A stretch of DNA of 24,615 nucleotides from UBA1402 sp964488495 (GTDB taxonomy: Bacteria > Bacteroidota > Bacteroidia > Bacteroidales > UBA1402). The stretch spans positions 1 to 24,615 of the forward strand of contig CAZAUQ010000036.1 of the NCBI GenBank assembly GCA_964488495.1, written 5' to 3'. The notes under the pieces were generated by a model that made no database searches, had not been told where the DNA came from, and saw nothing but the letters and a program-made list of their open reading frames with translations. Numbering within the stretch: position 1 is the stretch's first letter; each line of letters begins with the position of its first letter. Of this stretch, positions 7,393 through 14,445 are shown piece after piece. The translations under genes and the position numbers were made by a program.

Positions 7393-8399
7393 TTGATTTC
7401 CCAAGTCTCCAGACTCATGAAAAATTCGTTCAGTGATTTATAATTGTGTTTGGGTTTGATATCCTCGAGCTGAGTATAGACCTCCCTGTCGTAGACCGGA
7501 GCTTCGGCATCGCGTATAACACCAAGAGCCAGCGGAAATTCGGGTCCTCTCATATGACCGAGCTTGAAGTGCAGGGTCTTGTCCTGGCATTTGGCGTCGT
7601 GTACAAGGATGTCCTTTTTGCTGATGCCGTTTTCGCCCAGTTTAACAACTTTGAGTTTGAAACCGTCAACAATCAGGCCTTTGTCCCGGTCTTTGCCGAA
7701 TATCATAGGCTCACCGTGACGCAGGAAAATAGTGTAGTCTTCGCGTACTTCTTTGGCACTGACTTCTTTATGTGTGCCGTCGTTAAAGATGACGCAATTA
7801 ACCAGCGCTTCCACTACCGAACAGCCTTTGTGTCTTGCAGCTTGCTGCAAGACTTCCTGTGAATTTTTAAGATCAACGTCCAAAATACGGGCAAAGAATT
7901 GTCCGCCGGCTCCAAAACAAAGATCGGCAGCATTAAAAGGATCTTCAACAGTGCCGTATGGTGAGGATTTAGAAACAAAACCACGTTTGGAGGTAGGGGC
8001 GTATTGTCCTTTGGTCAGTCCGTAAATACCGTTGTTCATCAGCACAATGTTGATATCGACGTTCCGGCGTACGACATGAATAAAATGGTTGCCTCCGATG
8101 GCCAGGCAATCGCCGTCGCCGGTGATTTGCCAGACAGACAGATCGGGATTGGCCACTTTTACGCCGGTAGCTATGGCCGAAGCCCGTCCGTGTATGGTAT
8201 GAAAACCGTAGGTGTTAACGTAATAGGGGAGGCGCGAAGAGCAACCGATACCCGAAATGACGGCAGTATTGTCGGGAGAGATACCTATTTCAGACATAGC
8301 TTTCTGAATGGAGTTCAGCAGCGCGTGATCGCCGCAGCCCGGGCACCATCTTACGTATTGGTCGCTTTTGAAATCGTTGATTGTATAGGATGCTTGCAT
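7389..8399 (-). CDS. korB: 2-oxoacid:ferredoxin oxidoreductase, beta subunit (probable 2-oxoglutarate type)
   Basis: The thiamine-diphosphate subunit of a ferredoxin-dependent 2-oxoacid oxidoreductase, forming acyl-CoA and CO2 or running in reverse. The length is 336 aa. Iron-sulfur ligands are probably C19 and C22 in WCPGCG, C53 in GIGCSSR, and C202 in VNCVIF. The ThDP/Mg site is GDGD (94-97) ending with MNN (121-123). HGRASAIATG (70-79) is also conserved. It lies 10 bases downstream of the fused gamma-alpha subunit and overlaps the next gene by 4 bases. Assignment to 2-oxoglutarate rather than pyruvate or branched-chain 2-oxoacids comes from overall resemblance to two-subunit Bacteroidota KorAB; substrate is inference. 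Confidence 0.9.
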   Translation of the reverse strand: MQASYTINDFKSDQYVRWCPGCGDHALLNSIQKAMSEIGISPDNTAVISGIGCSSRLPYYVNTYGFHTIHGRASAIATGVKVANPDLSVWQITGDGDCLAIGGNHFIHVVRRNVDINIVLMNNGIYGLTKGQYAPTSKRGFVSKSSPYGTVEDPFNAADLCFGAGGQFFARILDVDLKNSQEVLQQAARHKGCSVVEALVNCVIFNDGTHKEVSAKEVREDYTIFLRHGEPMIFGKDRDKGLIVDGFKLKVVKLGENGISKKDILVHDAKCQDKTLHFKLGHMRGPEFPLALGVIRDAEAPVYDREVYTQLEDIKPKHNYKSLNEFFMSLETWEIK

Positions 8400-8409
8400 G
8401 ATGTTCTGT

Positions 8410-10245
8410 TTATAGGATCGCTGTGAAATGTTCGAGAAGTTCTTCGACAGTAAAGGGTTGTCCCTGTACCTTGTTGTATTGAAGTATTTCTCCCTTGATT
8501 TTCAATTTGGAGCGCAGGTAAGAAGCAAACTGTCCGGAGTTGAGTTCACAGACCACTATTTTTTTGAACCTGTTCAAAACTTCTTCGGTATTGGCCGGCA
8601 GGGGGCTGATGTAATTGAAATGAGCCAGTGCGGCTTGTCTGCCCTGTTCGTTGAATTGTTGCACGGCCGAAAACAAATGGCCGTAAGTGCCGCCCCAACC
8701 GACTACCAGCAATTCGGCACTACTGTCTCCGCTTAGTTGTAAAGGAGGAATTACTTTGGAAATATTGTCGATTTTTTGTTGACGTAAATCCGTCATCAGC
8801 TGGTGATTGGCCGGATCGGTGGAGATAGCTCCGGTACGGGAATCTTTTTCCAGACCCCCTATGCGATGCGCAAAACCCTCCATTCCGGGAACGGCCCAAT
8901 AGCGCGAGCCTTGTTCATTGCGCAAATAAGGAGCCCATTTTCCCTGCATTTCTTTGTTAACAAAAGGCGGTACGATGGACGGGAATTGGCTTAGGTCCGG
9001 TAATCTCCAGGCCGAGGAACCGTTGGCCAGAAAGCCGTCTGTCAGTAAAATAACCGGAGTCATATGTTCCAGAGCCAGTTTGGAGGCCATATAAGCAAAA
9101 TCAAAACAGTTTGAAGGGGTGCTTGCCGCCATTACTACCAGGGGTGATTCCCCGTTGCGGCCGTAAAGAGCTTGCAGCAAATCGGATTGTTCAGTTTTGG
9201 TTGGTAGTCCGGTGGAGGGGCCTCCTCGTTGAACGTCAATAATGACCAGGGGCAATTCAGCCATGACGGCCAGGTTGATACCCTCGGATTTTAAGGCCAG
9301 TCCCGGGCCTGAAGTAGAGGTGACAGCCAGGTTACCGGCAAAAGAGGAACCTATGGCAGTACAAATTCCGGCAATTTCGTCTTCGGCCTGTACGGTGATG
9401 ACACCCAAATCTTTGCGGGCTGCCAGTTCCTGCAGGATTTCCGAAGCAGGAGTAATAGGGTAGCTGCCCAAAAATAGCTGCAGGCCGGCTTGTTGAGCAG
9501 CGGCAATCAGCCCCCAGGCCGTTGCTTCGTTGCCTTTGACATCGGTATAAATGCCTTTGGGCATATCGGTGGGCTGAATATTGTAGGTGGACACCGATGC
9601 ATGAATGTTGTGTCCGTAATTGTATCCGTCGGTGAGAACTTTGATGTTGGCTTGCAAGACTCCCGGTTTTTTGCCGAATTTTCGGTTGAGCAAATGCATG
9701 GCTTCTTCGATGGGTTTGTTGAAGAGCCAGCAGATTAACCCCAGAGCAAACATGTTTTTGCTGCGTAAAATCTCTTTCTTGCTCATGTCGCTGTCGGCCA
9801 GGCTTTCTTTGACAAGGGTTGAAATGGGCACTGCTACAAGTTGCGCTGCTCCGAGTTTGAGTTCCTCTATAGGGTCTTCCGTTTTGTAAAGAGCTTTCTT
9901 TAGGCCGTTTTCATCGAATGCATCGACATCAATCAAAACAACAGCGTCTTTTTTGATATTCTTCACGTTGACTTTGAGGGCAGCAGGATTCATGGCGACC
10001 AGCACATCGGCTTTGTCGCCGGGAGTATACACTTTGTTTCCGATGTGTACCTGATAACCCGACACTCCGCTCAGTGTGCCCTGAGGAGCCCTTATTTCGG
10101 CGGGATAATCGGGGAAGGTGGAAATTTCGTTTCCAAAAATGGCAGACAGTGTAGAAAACAAGGTTCCCGTAAGTTGCATACCGTCACCTGAATCGCCCGA
10201 GAAGCGTATGACAGCCCTGTCCAATTCTTTAACCGTTACAATCAT
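8410..10245 (-). CDS. korA: 2-oxoacid:ferredoxin oxidoreductase, fused gamma-alpha subunit
   Basis: Partner of korB, 611 aa. Residues 1 to about 190 are the gamma domain, with GDSGDG (17-22) and the YPAEIRAPQGT block (48-57). Residues from about 235 onward are the alpha domain that completes the ThDP site, with SYPITPASEI (261-270), the QAEDEIAGI segment (286-294) and TSGPGLALKSE (311-321). The order gamma then alpha in one chain is typical of two-subunit KorAB enzymes. No ferredoxin-domain delta subunit is encoded beside it, so electrons must leave through the cluster in KorB to a ferredoxin encoded elsewhere. The ATG at 10245 sits about 18 bases after a predicted transcription start. It appears to head a minus-strand operon. 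Confidence 0.93.
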   Translation of the reverse strand: MIVTVKELDRAVIRFSGDSGDGMQLTGTLFSTLSAIFGNEISTFPDYPAEIRAPQGTLSGVSGYQVHIGNKVYTPGDKADVLVAMNPAALKVNVKNIKKDAVVLIDVDAFDENGLKKALYKTEDPIEELKLGAAQLVAVPISTLVKESLADSDMSKKEILRSKNMFALGLICWLFNKPIEEAMHLLNRKFGKKPGVLQANIKVLTDGYNYGHNIHASVSTYNIQPTDMPKGIYTDVKGNEATAWGLIAAAQQAGLQLFLGSYPITPASEILQELAARKDLGVITVQAEDEIAGICTAIGSSFAGNLAVTSTSGPGLALKSEGINLAVMAELPLVIIDVQRGGPSTGLPTKTEQSDLLQALYGRNGESPLVVMAASTPSNCFDFAYMASKLALEHMTPVILLTDGFLANGSSAWRLPDLSQFPSIVPPFVNKEMQGKWAPYLRNEQGSRYWAVPGMEGFAHRIGGLEKDSRTGAISTDPANHQLMTDLRQQKIDNISKVIPPLQLSGDSSAELLVVGWGGTYGHLFSAVQQFNEQGRQAALAHFNYISPLPANTEEVLNRFKKIVVCELNSGQFASYLRSKLKIKGEILQYNKVQGQPFTVEELLEHFTAIL

Positions 10246-10268
10246 AAGTAATACTGAAAAAAACGCAA

Positions 10269-10276
10269 CAAAGGTA
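10269..10276 (-). promoter_or_regulatory. Candidate -7 element of the korA promoter
   Basis: Minus-strand TACCTTTG matches TAnnTTTG exactly and would give a leader of roughly 18 bases before the korA ATG. No clear TTTG -33 element is seen upstream. It lies in the 72-base divergent spacer between korA and nadA. Confidence 0.5.
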
Positions 10277-10289
10277 CGTTTTAATTTTA

Positions 10290-10297
10290 TAATTTTG
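10290..10297 (+). promoter_or_regulatory. Candidate -7 element of the nadA promoter
   Basis: TAATTTTG matches TAnnTTTG and would start transcription about 15 bases before the nadA ATG at 10318. The -33 element is not recognisable. The divergent korA -7 box is only 13 bases away, so the two promoters may interfere with each other. Confidence 0.42.
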
Positions 10298-10317
10298 CGG
10301 CTGTAAAAAGCCCGATT

Positions 10318-11259
10318 ATGGACAAAGATGTGTTAAAATCAGAAATAGAGCGACTTAAGTCTGAAAAGAATGCGGTAATTATGGCGCATTATTATCAGGT
10401 AAGGGAGATACAGGAAATAGCTGATTTTGTGGGAGACAGTTTAGCCCTGGCACAACAGGCAGCCAAAACAGACGCTGATATCATAGTGCTTTGCGGTGTA
10501 CATTTTATGGCAGAGACAGCCAAAATTATTTCGCCAGGCAAAAAAGTCCTGATTCCCGATGCAGAAGCAGGCTGTTCGCTGGCCGACAGTTGTCCTGCCG
10601 ATGCCTTTGAAGCTTTTGTCAAGGACCATCCGGATTATACGGTTATCAGTTATGTCAATACCTCGGCGGCGGTCAAAGCCCTGACCGACATTGTGGTTAC
10701 TTCGAGCAATGCCCTGCAGATCATAAACAGCCTGCCCAAAGATGAAAAGATCATTTTCGGACCCGACCGGAATCTGGGGAATTATATTAAAAGTTTGAGC
10801 GGACGTGATATGCTCATCTGGGACGGAGCCTGTCATGTGCATGAACAATTTTCGCTGAAGAAAATACTGGAACTCAAAAAGCAACATCCTCAGGCTGAAA
10901 TTATTGCACACCCCGAATGCAAACAAGCTTTGCTGAGCGTCTCCGATTTTATTGGCTCTACCTCGGCCCTGATAACTTATGTTCAGAGAGCCGATGCACA
11001 GGAGTTTATTGTGGCCACCGAAGCGGGAGTTTTGTTTGAAATGTCAAGAAAATGTCCCGATAAAAAATTCATACCCGCACCTCCCGACGATGCTTCATGT
11101 GCCTGCAACGAATGCGCTTTTATGCGGATGCATAACCTGGAAAAACTGTATCGCTGTCTTCGCGACGAGCAGCCGGAGGTATTGGTGGAAGAACATTTGC
11201 GTCAACAAGCGCTCAAGTCTATTCAAAGAATGCTTGACATTTCTGCAAGCATTAAATAA
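10318..11259 (+). CDS. nadA: Quinolinate synthase A
   Basis: A [4Fe-4S] enzyme that condenses iminoaspartate with dihydroxyacetone phosphate to make quinolinate in de novo NAD synthesis. The length is 313 aa, the compact form. Conserved blocks are AHYYQ (23-27), GVHFMAETAK (60-69), C86 in DAEAGCSLAD, C172 in WDGACHVHE, and C266 in CACNECAFM. C86, C172 and C266 align with the three cluster cysteines of the family; C261 and C263 echo the extra cysteines of the Escherichia coli enzyme. The oxygen-sensitive cluster is consistent with anaerobic life. nadB and nadC are not in the window. The gene starts an apparent nadA-rdgB(-porZ) run. Confidence 0.97.
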   Translation: MDKDVLKSEIERLKSEKNAVIMAHYYQVREIQEIADFVGDSLALAQQAAKTDADIIVLCGVHFMAETAKIISPGKKVLIPDAEAGCSLADSCPADAFEAFVKDHPDYTVISYVNTSAAVKALTDIVVTSSNALQIINSLPKDEKIIFGPDRNLGNYIKSLSGRDMLIWDGACHVHEQFSLKKILELKKQHPQAEIIAHPECKQALLSVSDFIGSTSALITYVQRADAQEFIVATEAGVLFEMSRKCPDKKFIPAPPDDASCACNECAFMRMHNLEKLYRCLRDEQPEVLVEEHLRQQALKSIQRMLDISASIK

Positions 11260-11266
11260 ATTATAT

Positions 11267-11851
11267 ATGTTGAAAATTGTATTTGCCAGCCATAACAGGC
11301 ATAAAAAGCAGGAAGTGGCTGCGATCCTGGGAAATTCCGTAGAACTGATTGACCTGAAGGACTTGAATTGTACCGAAGATATTCCCGAAACTCAGGACAG
11401 CCTGCAGGGCAACGCCTTGCAAAAGGCTCGTTTTGTACGTGAAAAATACGGCCTGGATTGTTTTGCCGACGACACAGGTTTGGAAGTGGAAGCCCTGAAT
11501 GGAGCCCCCGGGGTCTATTCGGCCCGTTATGCCGGCCCCGCCTGCAATTTTGATGATAACATGGATAAGTTGCTGCTGGAATTAGAGGCCAAAGATAATC
11601 GTAAAGCCCGTTTCAGAACGGTGGTGGCTTTGTTGCTCGATGGCCGGGAATATCTTTTCGAAGGTGAAGTCAGGGGTGAGATTTTGAGACAAAAATCAGG
11701 CAGCAAAGGCTTTGGTTACGATCCCCTGTTCCGCCCCGAGGGTTACGAATTGAGTTTTGCCCAACTGGAAGCGGAGCAAAAAAACCGGATCAGCCACCGG
11801 GCAGAGGCCGTGCGAAAAATGGCCGTTTTTTTGAATACTTACAAAAAATAA
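11267..11851 (+). CDS. rdgB: XTP/dITP diphosphatase (non-canonical purine NTP pyrophosphatase)
   Basis: A HAM1/RdgB family house-cleaning enzyme that hydrolyses XTP, dITP and ITP to monophosphates and pyrophosphate, keeping deaminated purines out of DNA and RNA. The length is 194 aa, the normal size. Motifs are the nucleotide-binding FASHNRHKKQE (6-16), the catalytic FADDTGLEVEALNG block (66-79) with D69 as likely base, PGVYSARYAG (81-90), the FGYDPLF loop (149-155) and SHRAEA (177-182). The ATG at 11267 gives the classic MLKIVFAS start, 7 bases after the nadA stop. The same frame is open 96 codons further upstream inside nadA, but that stretch has no family similarity. Confidence 0.96.
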   Translation: MLKIVFASHNRHKKQEVAAILGNSVELIDLKDLNCTEDIPETQDSLQGNALQKARFVREKYGLDCFADDTGLEVEALNGAPGVYSARYAGPACNFDDNMDKLLLELEAKDNRKARFRTVVALLLDGREYLFEGEVRGEILRQKSGSKGFGYDPLFRPEGYELSFAQLEAEQKNRISHRAEAVRKMAVFLNTYKK

Positions 11852-11909
11852 ATAATATAAAATACTGGCCTGCACAATATTTGGCCCTTGTTTGCGGTTA
11901 TTGCTAGTG

Positions 11910-14318
11910 ATGAAAAAAAGGCTCTGTTTATTGCTATTGTCCGGACTTGCCGGCCTGCTGTGCTTCAAAGCTGCAGCCCAGCCGCCCGTTGGGGAATGGC
12001 GCAGCCATTTTTCATACCGTAATGCCACTCAGGTGGCTTGTACCTCAGACAAAGTGTATGTGGTGGCCAACAAACACTTGTTCTCCTATTCACCCCTGGA
12101 CCGTTTCATCGAAGAATATTCCGTTTTGAGCGGACTCAGCGGAGGCCAGGTGCAATTTATAGCCCAAAACGGGCTCAGCGATTGTTTGCTGGTGGTATAC
12201 GCCGACGGCAATATGGATATACTGGACGGCGACAGGGTAATTAATCTGCCTGATTACAAAGAAAAGAGTCTGCCTGCCGACAAAAGCATTTACCGTCTTC
12301 GTATGGACGGAAGATACGCCTATCTATGCACTGGAGTCGGGGTGCTTATCATTGATGTACAAAAGCAGGAAATTCTGGAAACATACAACCTACGCAGTGT
12401 CACAGCGAATTATACGGCAGTGCTCGATTTTGTACGCCTGGGCGAAAATTATTATATGCTCACCGAACAAGGCCTTTATCGGGGAAATACCGGAGACAAC
12501 CTGTCGGATAGCAAAAGCTGGACAGCAGAGGATTTTATACCTGGCAAAACCGCTACACAAGTTGTTTCACGCAAAGATTCCCTTTATGCTTTGGTGCCTG
12601 CTGAGGGCATCTATTGCTACGACGGATCCTGGAAAGCTTTTTATTTAAGTACCGGCATAGTGGATATATCAACACAGGGCGATAATTTGTTGGCTCTGAC
12701 CACGGAGCTGCCATTGGTTTTTGCTCCCGACAACAAGCTGCTGGCTTTTCACGACAGTGATGTATCGGGCGATTATTCCTTGTATGAATACGATGCACAG
12801 ATGCAGGCCAGGCTGAAGCGAATGTACGGAATTGCCCTGAATGAAAAGCTTAATCGAATATATACCACAGCCGGCAGTGAGGGCCTGCTGGAATGGCTTT
12901 ATTACCCCGAGGCCGGGGCCTATATTGTCAGTAACAGTAAAATCCTGCCCAACGGACCTGGCGTGGACACGGCCTGGAATTTGTATTTCCGCAACAACGA
13001 CTTATATGTTGCCAGCGGCGGGCGCTGGGGCGATCGTTATAATTTTACCGGGGATGTCATGCGTTTTCGCGACAACAATTGGGCTTCCCTGATCAACCGT
13101 GACAGTATTGAACGTAAGACGGGCTATCCCTTCAGAGATATTTTAAACGTAGCGGTAGATCCTGCCGATGAAGGACATTTTTTTGCAACCTCCTGGGGTG
13201 AAGGGCTTTATGAGTTCAGAGTGGCTGAACTTGATAGTTTACATGCTTACGGTAACAGCCCTTTTTTGCCTGCCTGGGAAGGTTTGCCTAATCGCTATAT
13301 ACGGATTGACGGAGCAACATACGATGCTCAGGGTAATCTCTGGGTTCTCAATTCGGCTTATCCTGCTTTCCAGGCTTCGGGTTCCGGAGGGCTGCATATC
13401 TTAATAAAAGAAAAGGGGGAGTGGTTTTCGCCCGGCTATACCAATTTAAAGCCTGCACCCTCGCTGAACAAAATTCTGTTTACCAGCAACAACATGGTCT
13501 GGATCAATGCCGAACGGGAGGTCTACGGTATTTTTGTGCTGGATTACATGGGCAGTCTTGAAGATACTTCCGACGACCGGACTCGTTGGATTTCGTCTTT
13601 TACCGATCAGGACGGGATAAACCTGAATGTCTTTACGGTGCATTGCATCGTGGAGGACCTCAACAACAGACTTTGGATAGGTACCAATATGGGCCCTCTG
13701 ATGTTGGCTTCGTATCAGAGTATTTTTGATGAAAGCCCGGTGTTTTACCGGGTGAAAATTCCCCGCGACGATGGAACGAACGAAGCCGATTACCTGCTGG
13801 GCAACAGCCGGGTTTACTGCATCGCCGTGGACGGGGCCAACCGCAAATGGATGGGAACCCGCAACGACGGCCTTTACCTTTTGTCGGCCGATGGCACGGA
13901 AACCATACACCATTTTACCAAAGAAAACAGCCCTCTCCCTTCGGACGAAGTCTGGTCTGTTACCATCCATCCCGAAAGCGGGGAGGTCTTTATTGGTACC
14001 GCCGGAGGGCTGGTGTCGTATCGCAGCGATGCCTTGCCTGCCGCTTCCGATTACAGCGAGGTTTATGCTTTTCCTAATCCGGTGCATCCCGGCTACAGGG
14101 GTAAAATAACTGTAAAAGGCCTGACAGAGAATTCCCAAGTGAGAATTACCGATTTGAGCGGTAATTTAATTGTCTCGGGTTATTCCCTGGGCGGCCAGTT
14201 CGGCTGGGATGGTAACAATGCCCGGGGACAAAGGGTTTCTAGTGGGGTTTATCTTGTTTTTGCTGCGGATAATCAGGGAGAGAAGGGGGTTGTGTGCAAA
14301 ATTGTAATAGTTAATTGA
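11910..14318 (+). CDS. porZ: PorZ-like T9SS surface protein with two-component-regulator-type propellers
   Basis: The 802-aa product is probably PorZ, a T9SS surface component that in Porphyromonas gingivalis delivers anionic lipopolysaccharide to the sortase complex. The signal peptide is MKKRLCLLLLSGLAG to about A23-Q24. The mature start GEWRSHFSYRNA and following GLSGGQVQFIA resemble the first propeller of PorZ. Repeated blocks such as NRLWIGTNMGPL, NRKWMGTRNDGLYLL and EVFIGTAGGLVSYR are propeller blades. The C-terminal part (about 720-802) has FPNPV, the VRITDLSGNLI strand pair, WDGNNARGQRVSSGVYLV and a basic-hydrophobic end, as in T9SS C-terminal-domain-like sandwiches. The ATG at 11910 begins the signal peptide; an upstream TTG at 11892 is less likely. 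Generic propeller proteins are the alternative. Confidence 0.83.
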   Translation: MKKRLCLLLLSGLAGLLCFKAAAQPPVGEWRSHFSYRNATQVACTSDKVYVVANKHLFSYSPLDRFIEEYSVLSGLSGGQVQFIAQNGLSDCLLVVYADGNMDILDGDRVINLPDYKEKSLPADKSIYRLRMDGRYAYLCTGVGVLIIDVQKQEILETYNLRSVTANYTAVLDFVRLGENYYMLTEQGLYRGNTGDNLSDSKSWTAEDFIPGKTATQVVSRKDSLYALVPAEGIYCYDGSWKAFYLSTGIVDISTQGDNLLALTTELPLVFAPDNKLLAFHDSDVSGDYSLYEYDAQMQARLKRMYGIALNEKLNRIYTTAGSEGLLEWLYYPEAGAYIVSNSKILPNGPGVDTAWNLYFRNNDLYVASGGRWGDRYNFTGDVMRFRDNNWASLINRDSIERKTGYPFRDILNVAVDPADEGHFFATSWGEGLYEFRVAELDSLHAYGNSPFLPAWEGLPNRYIRIDGATYDAQGNLWVLNSAYPAFQASGSGGLHILIKEKGEWFSPGYTNLKPAPSLNKILFTSNNMVWINAEREVYGIFVLDYMGSLEDTSDDRTRWISSFTDQDGINLNVFTVHCIVEDLNNRLWIGTNMGPLMLASYQSIFDESPVFYRVKIPRDDGTNEADYLLGNSRVYCIAVDGANRKWMGTRNDGLYLLSADGTETIHHFTKENSPLPSDEVWSVTIHPESGEVFIGTAGGLVSYRSDALPAASDYSEVYAFPNPVHPGYRGKITVKGLTENSQVRITDLSGNLIVSGYSLGGQFGWDGNNARGQRVSSGVYLVFAADNQGEKGVVCKIVIVN

Positions 14319-14359
14319 GCACATAGCGTTAAGTCCTATTAGAGCTATTTTGCATTTCG

Positions 14360-14383
14360 AGCCACGAGTTTGTGGCTTTTTTT
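14360..14383 (+). terminator. Intrinsic terminator after porZ
   Basis: A 6-bp stem AGCCAC/GTGGCT (14360-14365 with 14372-14377) with a 6-base loop runs straight into a tract of seven Ts. It separates the nadA-rdgB-porZ block from the FAS1-SusCD operon that follows. Confidence 0.75.
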
Positions 14384-14384
14384 A

Positions 14385-14392
14385 TATATTTG
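14385..14392 (+). promoter_or_regulatory. Candidate -7 element for the FAS1-SusCD operon
   Basis: TATATTTG matches TAnnTTTG and lies immediately after the porZ terminator T-tract. It would start transcription about 47 bases before the ATG at 14446. No TTTG is found 19-21 bases upstream, because that space is taken by the terminator hairpin. Use of an alternative sigma factor cannot be excluded. Confidence 0.5.
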
Positions 14393-14445
14393 TCCAGTTT
14401 TGTGCTTTTTTTCGTATGACCTTAAATAATCGTAATATCTATACT

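Noticed and set aside
10979..11266. N-terminal extension of the rdgB frame
   Set aside because: The extra 96 codons lie in nadA in another frame and do not resemble any HAM1/RdgB protein. The ATG at 11267 gives the expected start.
11876..11883. AATATTTG as a porZ promoter
   Set aside because: One mismatch to the -7 consensus and no -33 element. porZ may be read through from rdgB, 58 bases upstream.
13446..14138. 230-codon open frame antisense to porZ
   Set aside because: A shadow of a coding region, with no signal, domain or promoter.
14369..14392. TTTG at 14369-14372 as the -33 element of the FAS1-SusCD promoter
   Set aside because: The spacer to TATATTTG is only 12 bases, and the TTTG is part of the terminator loop and stem. 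The -7 box was kept alone, at moderate confidence.
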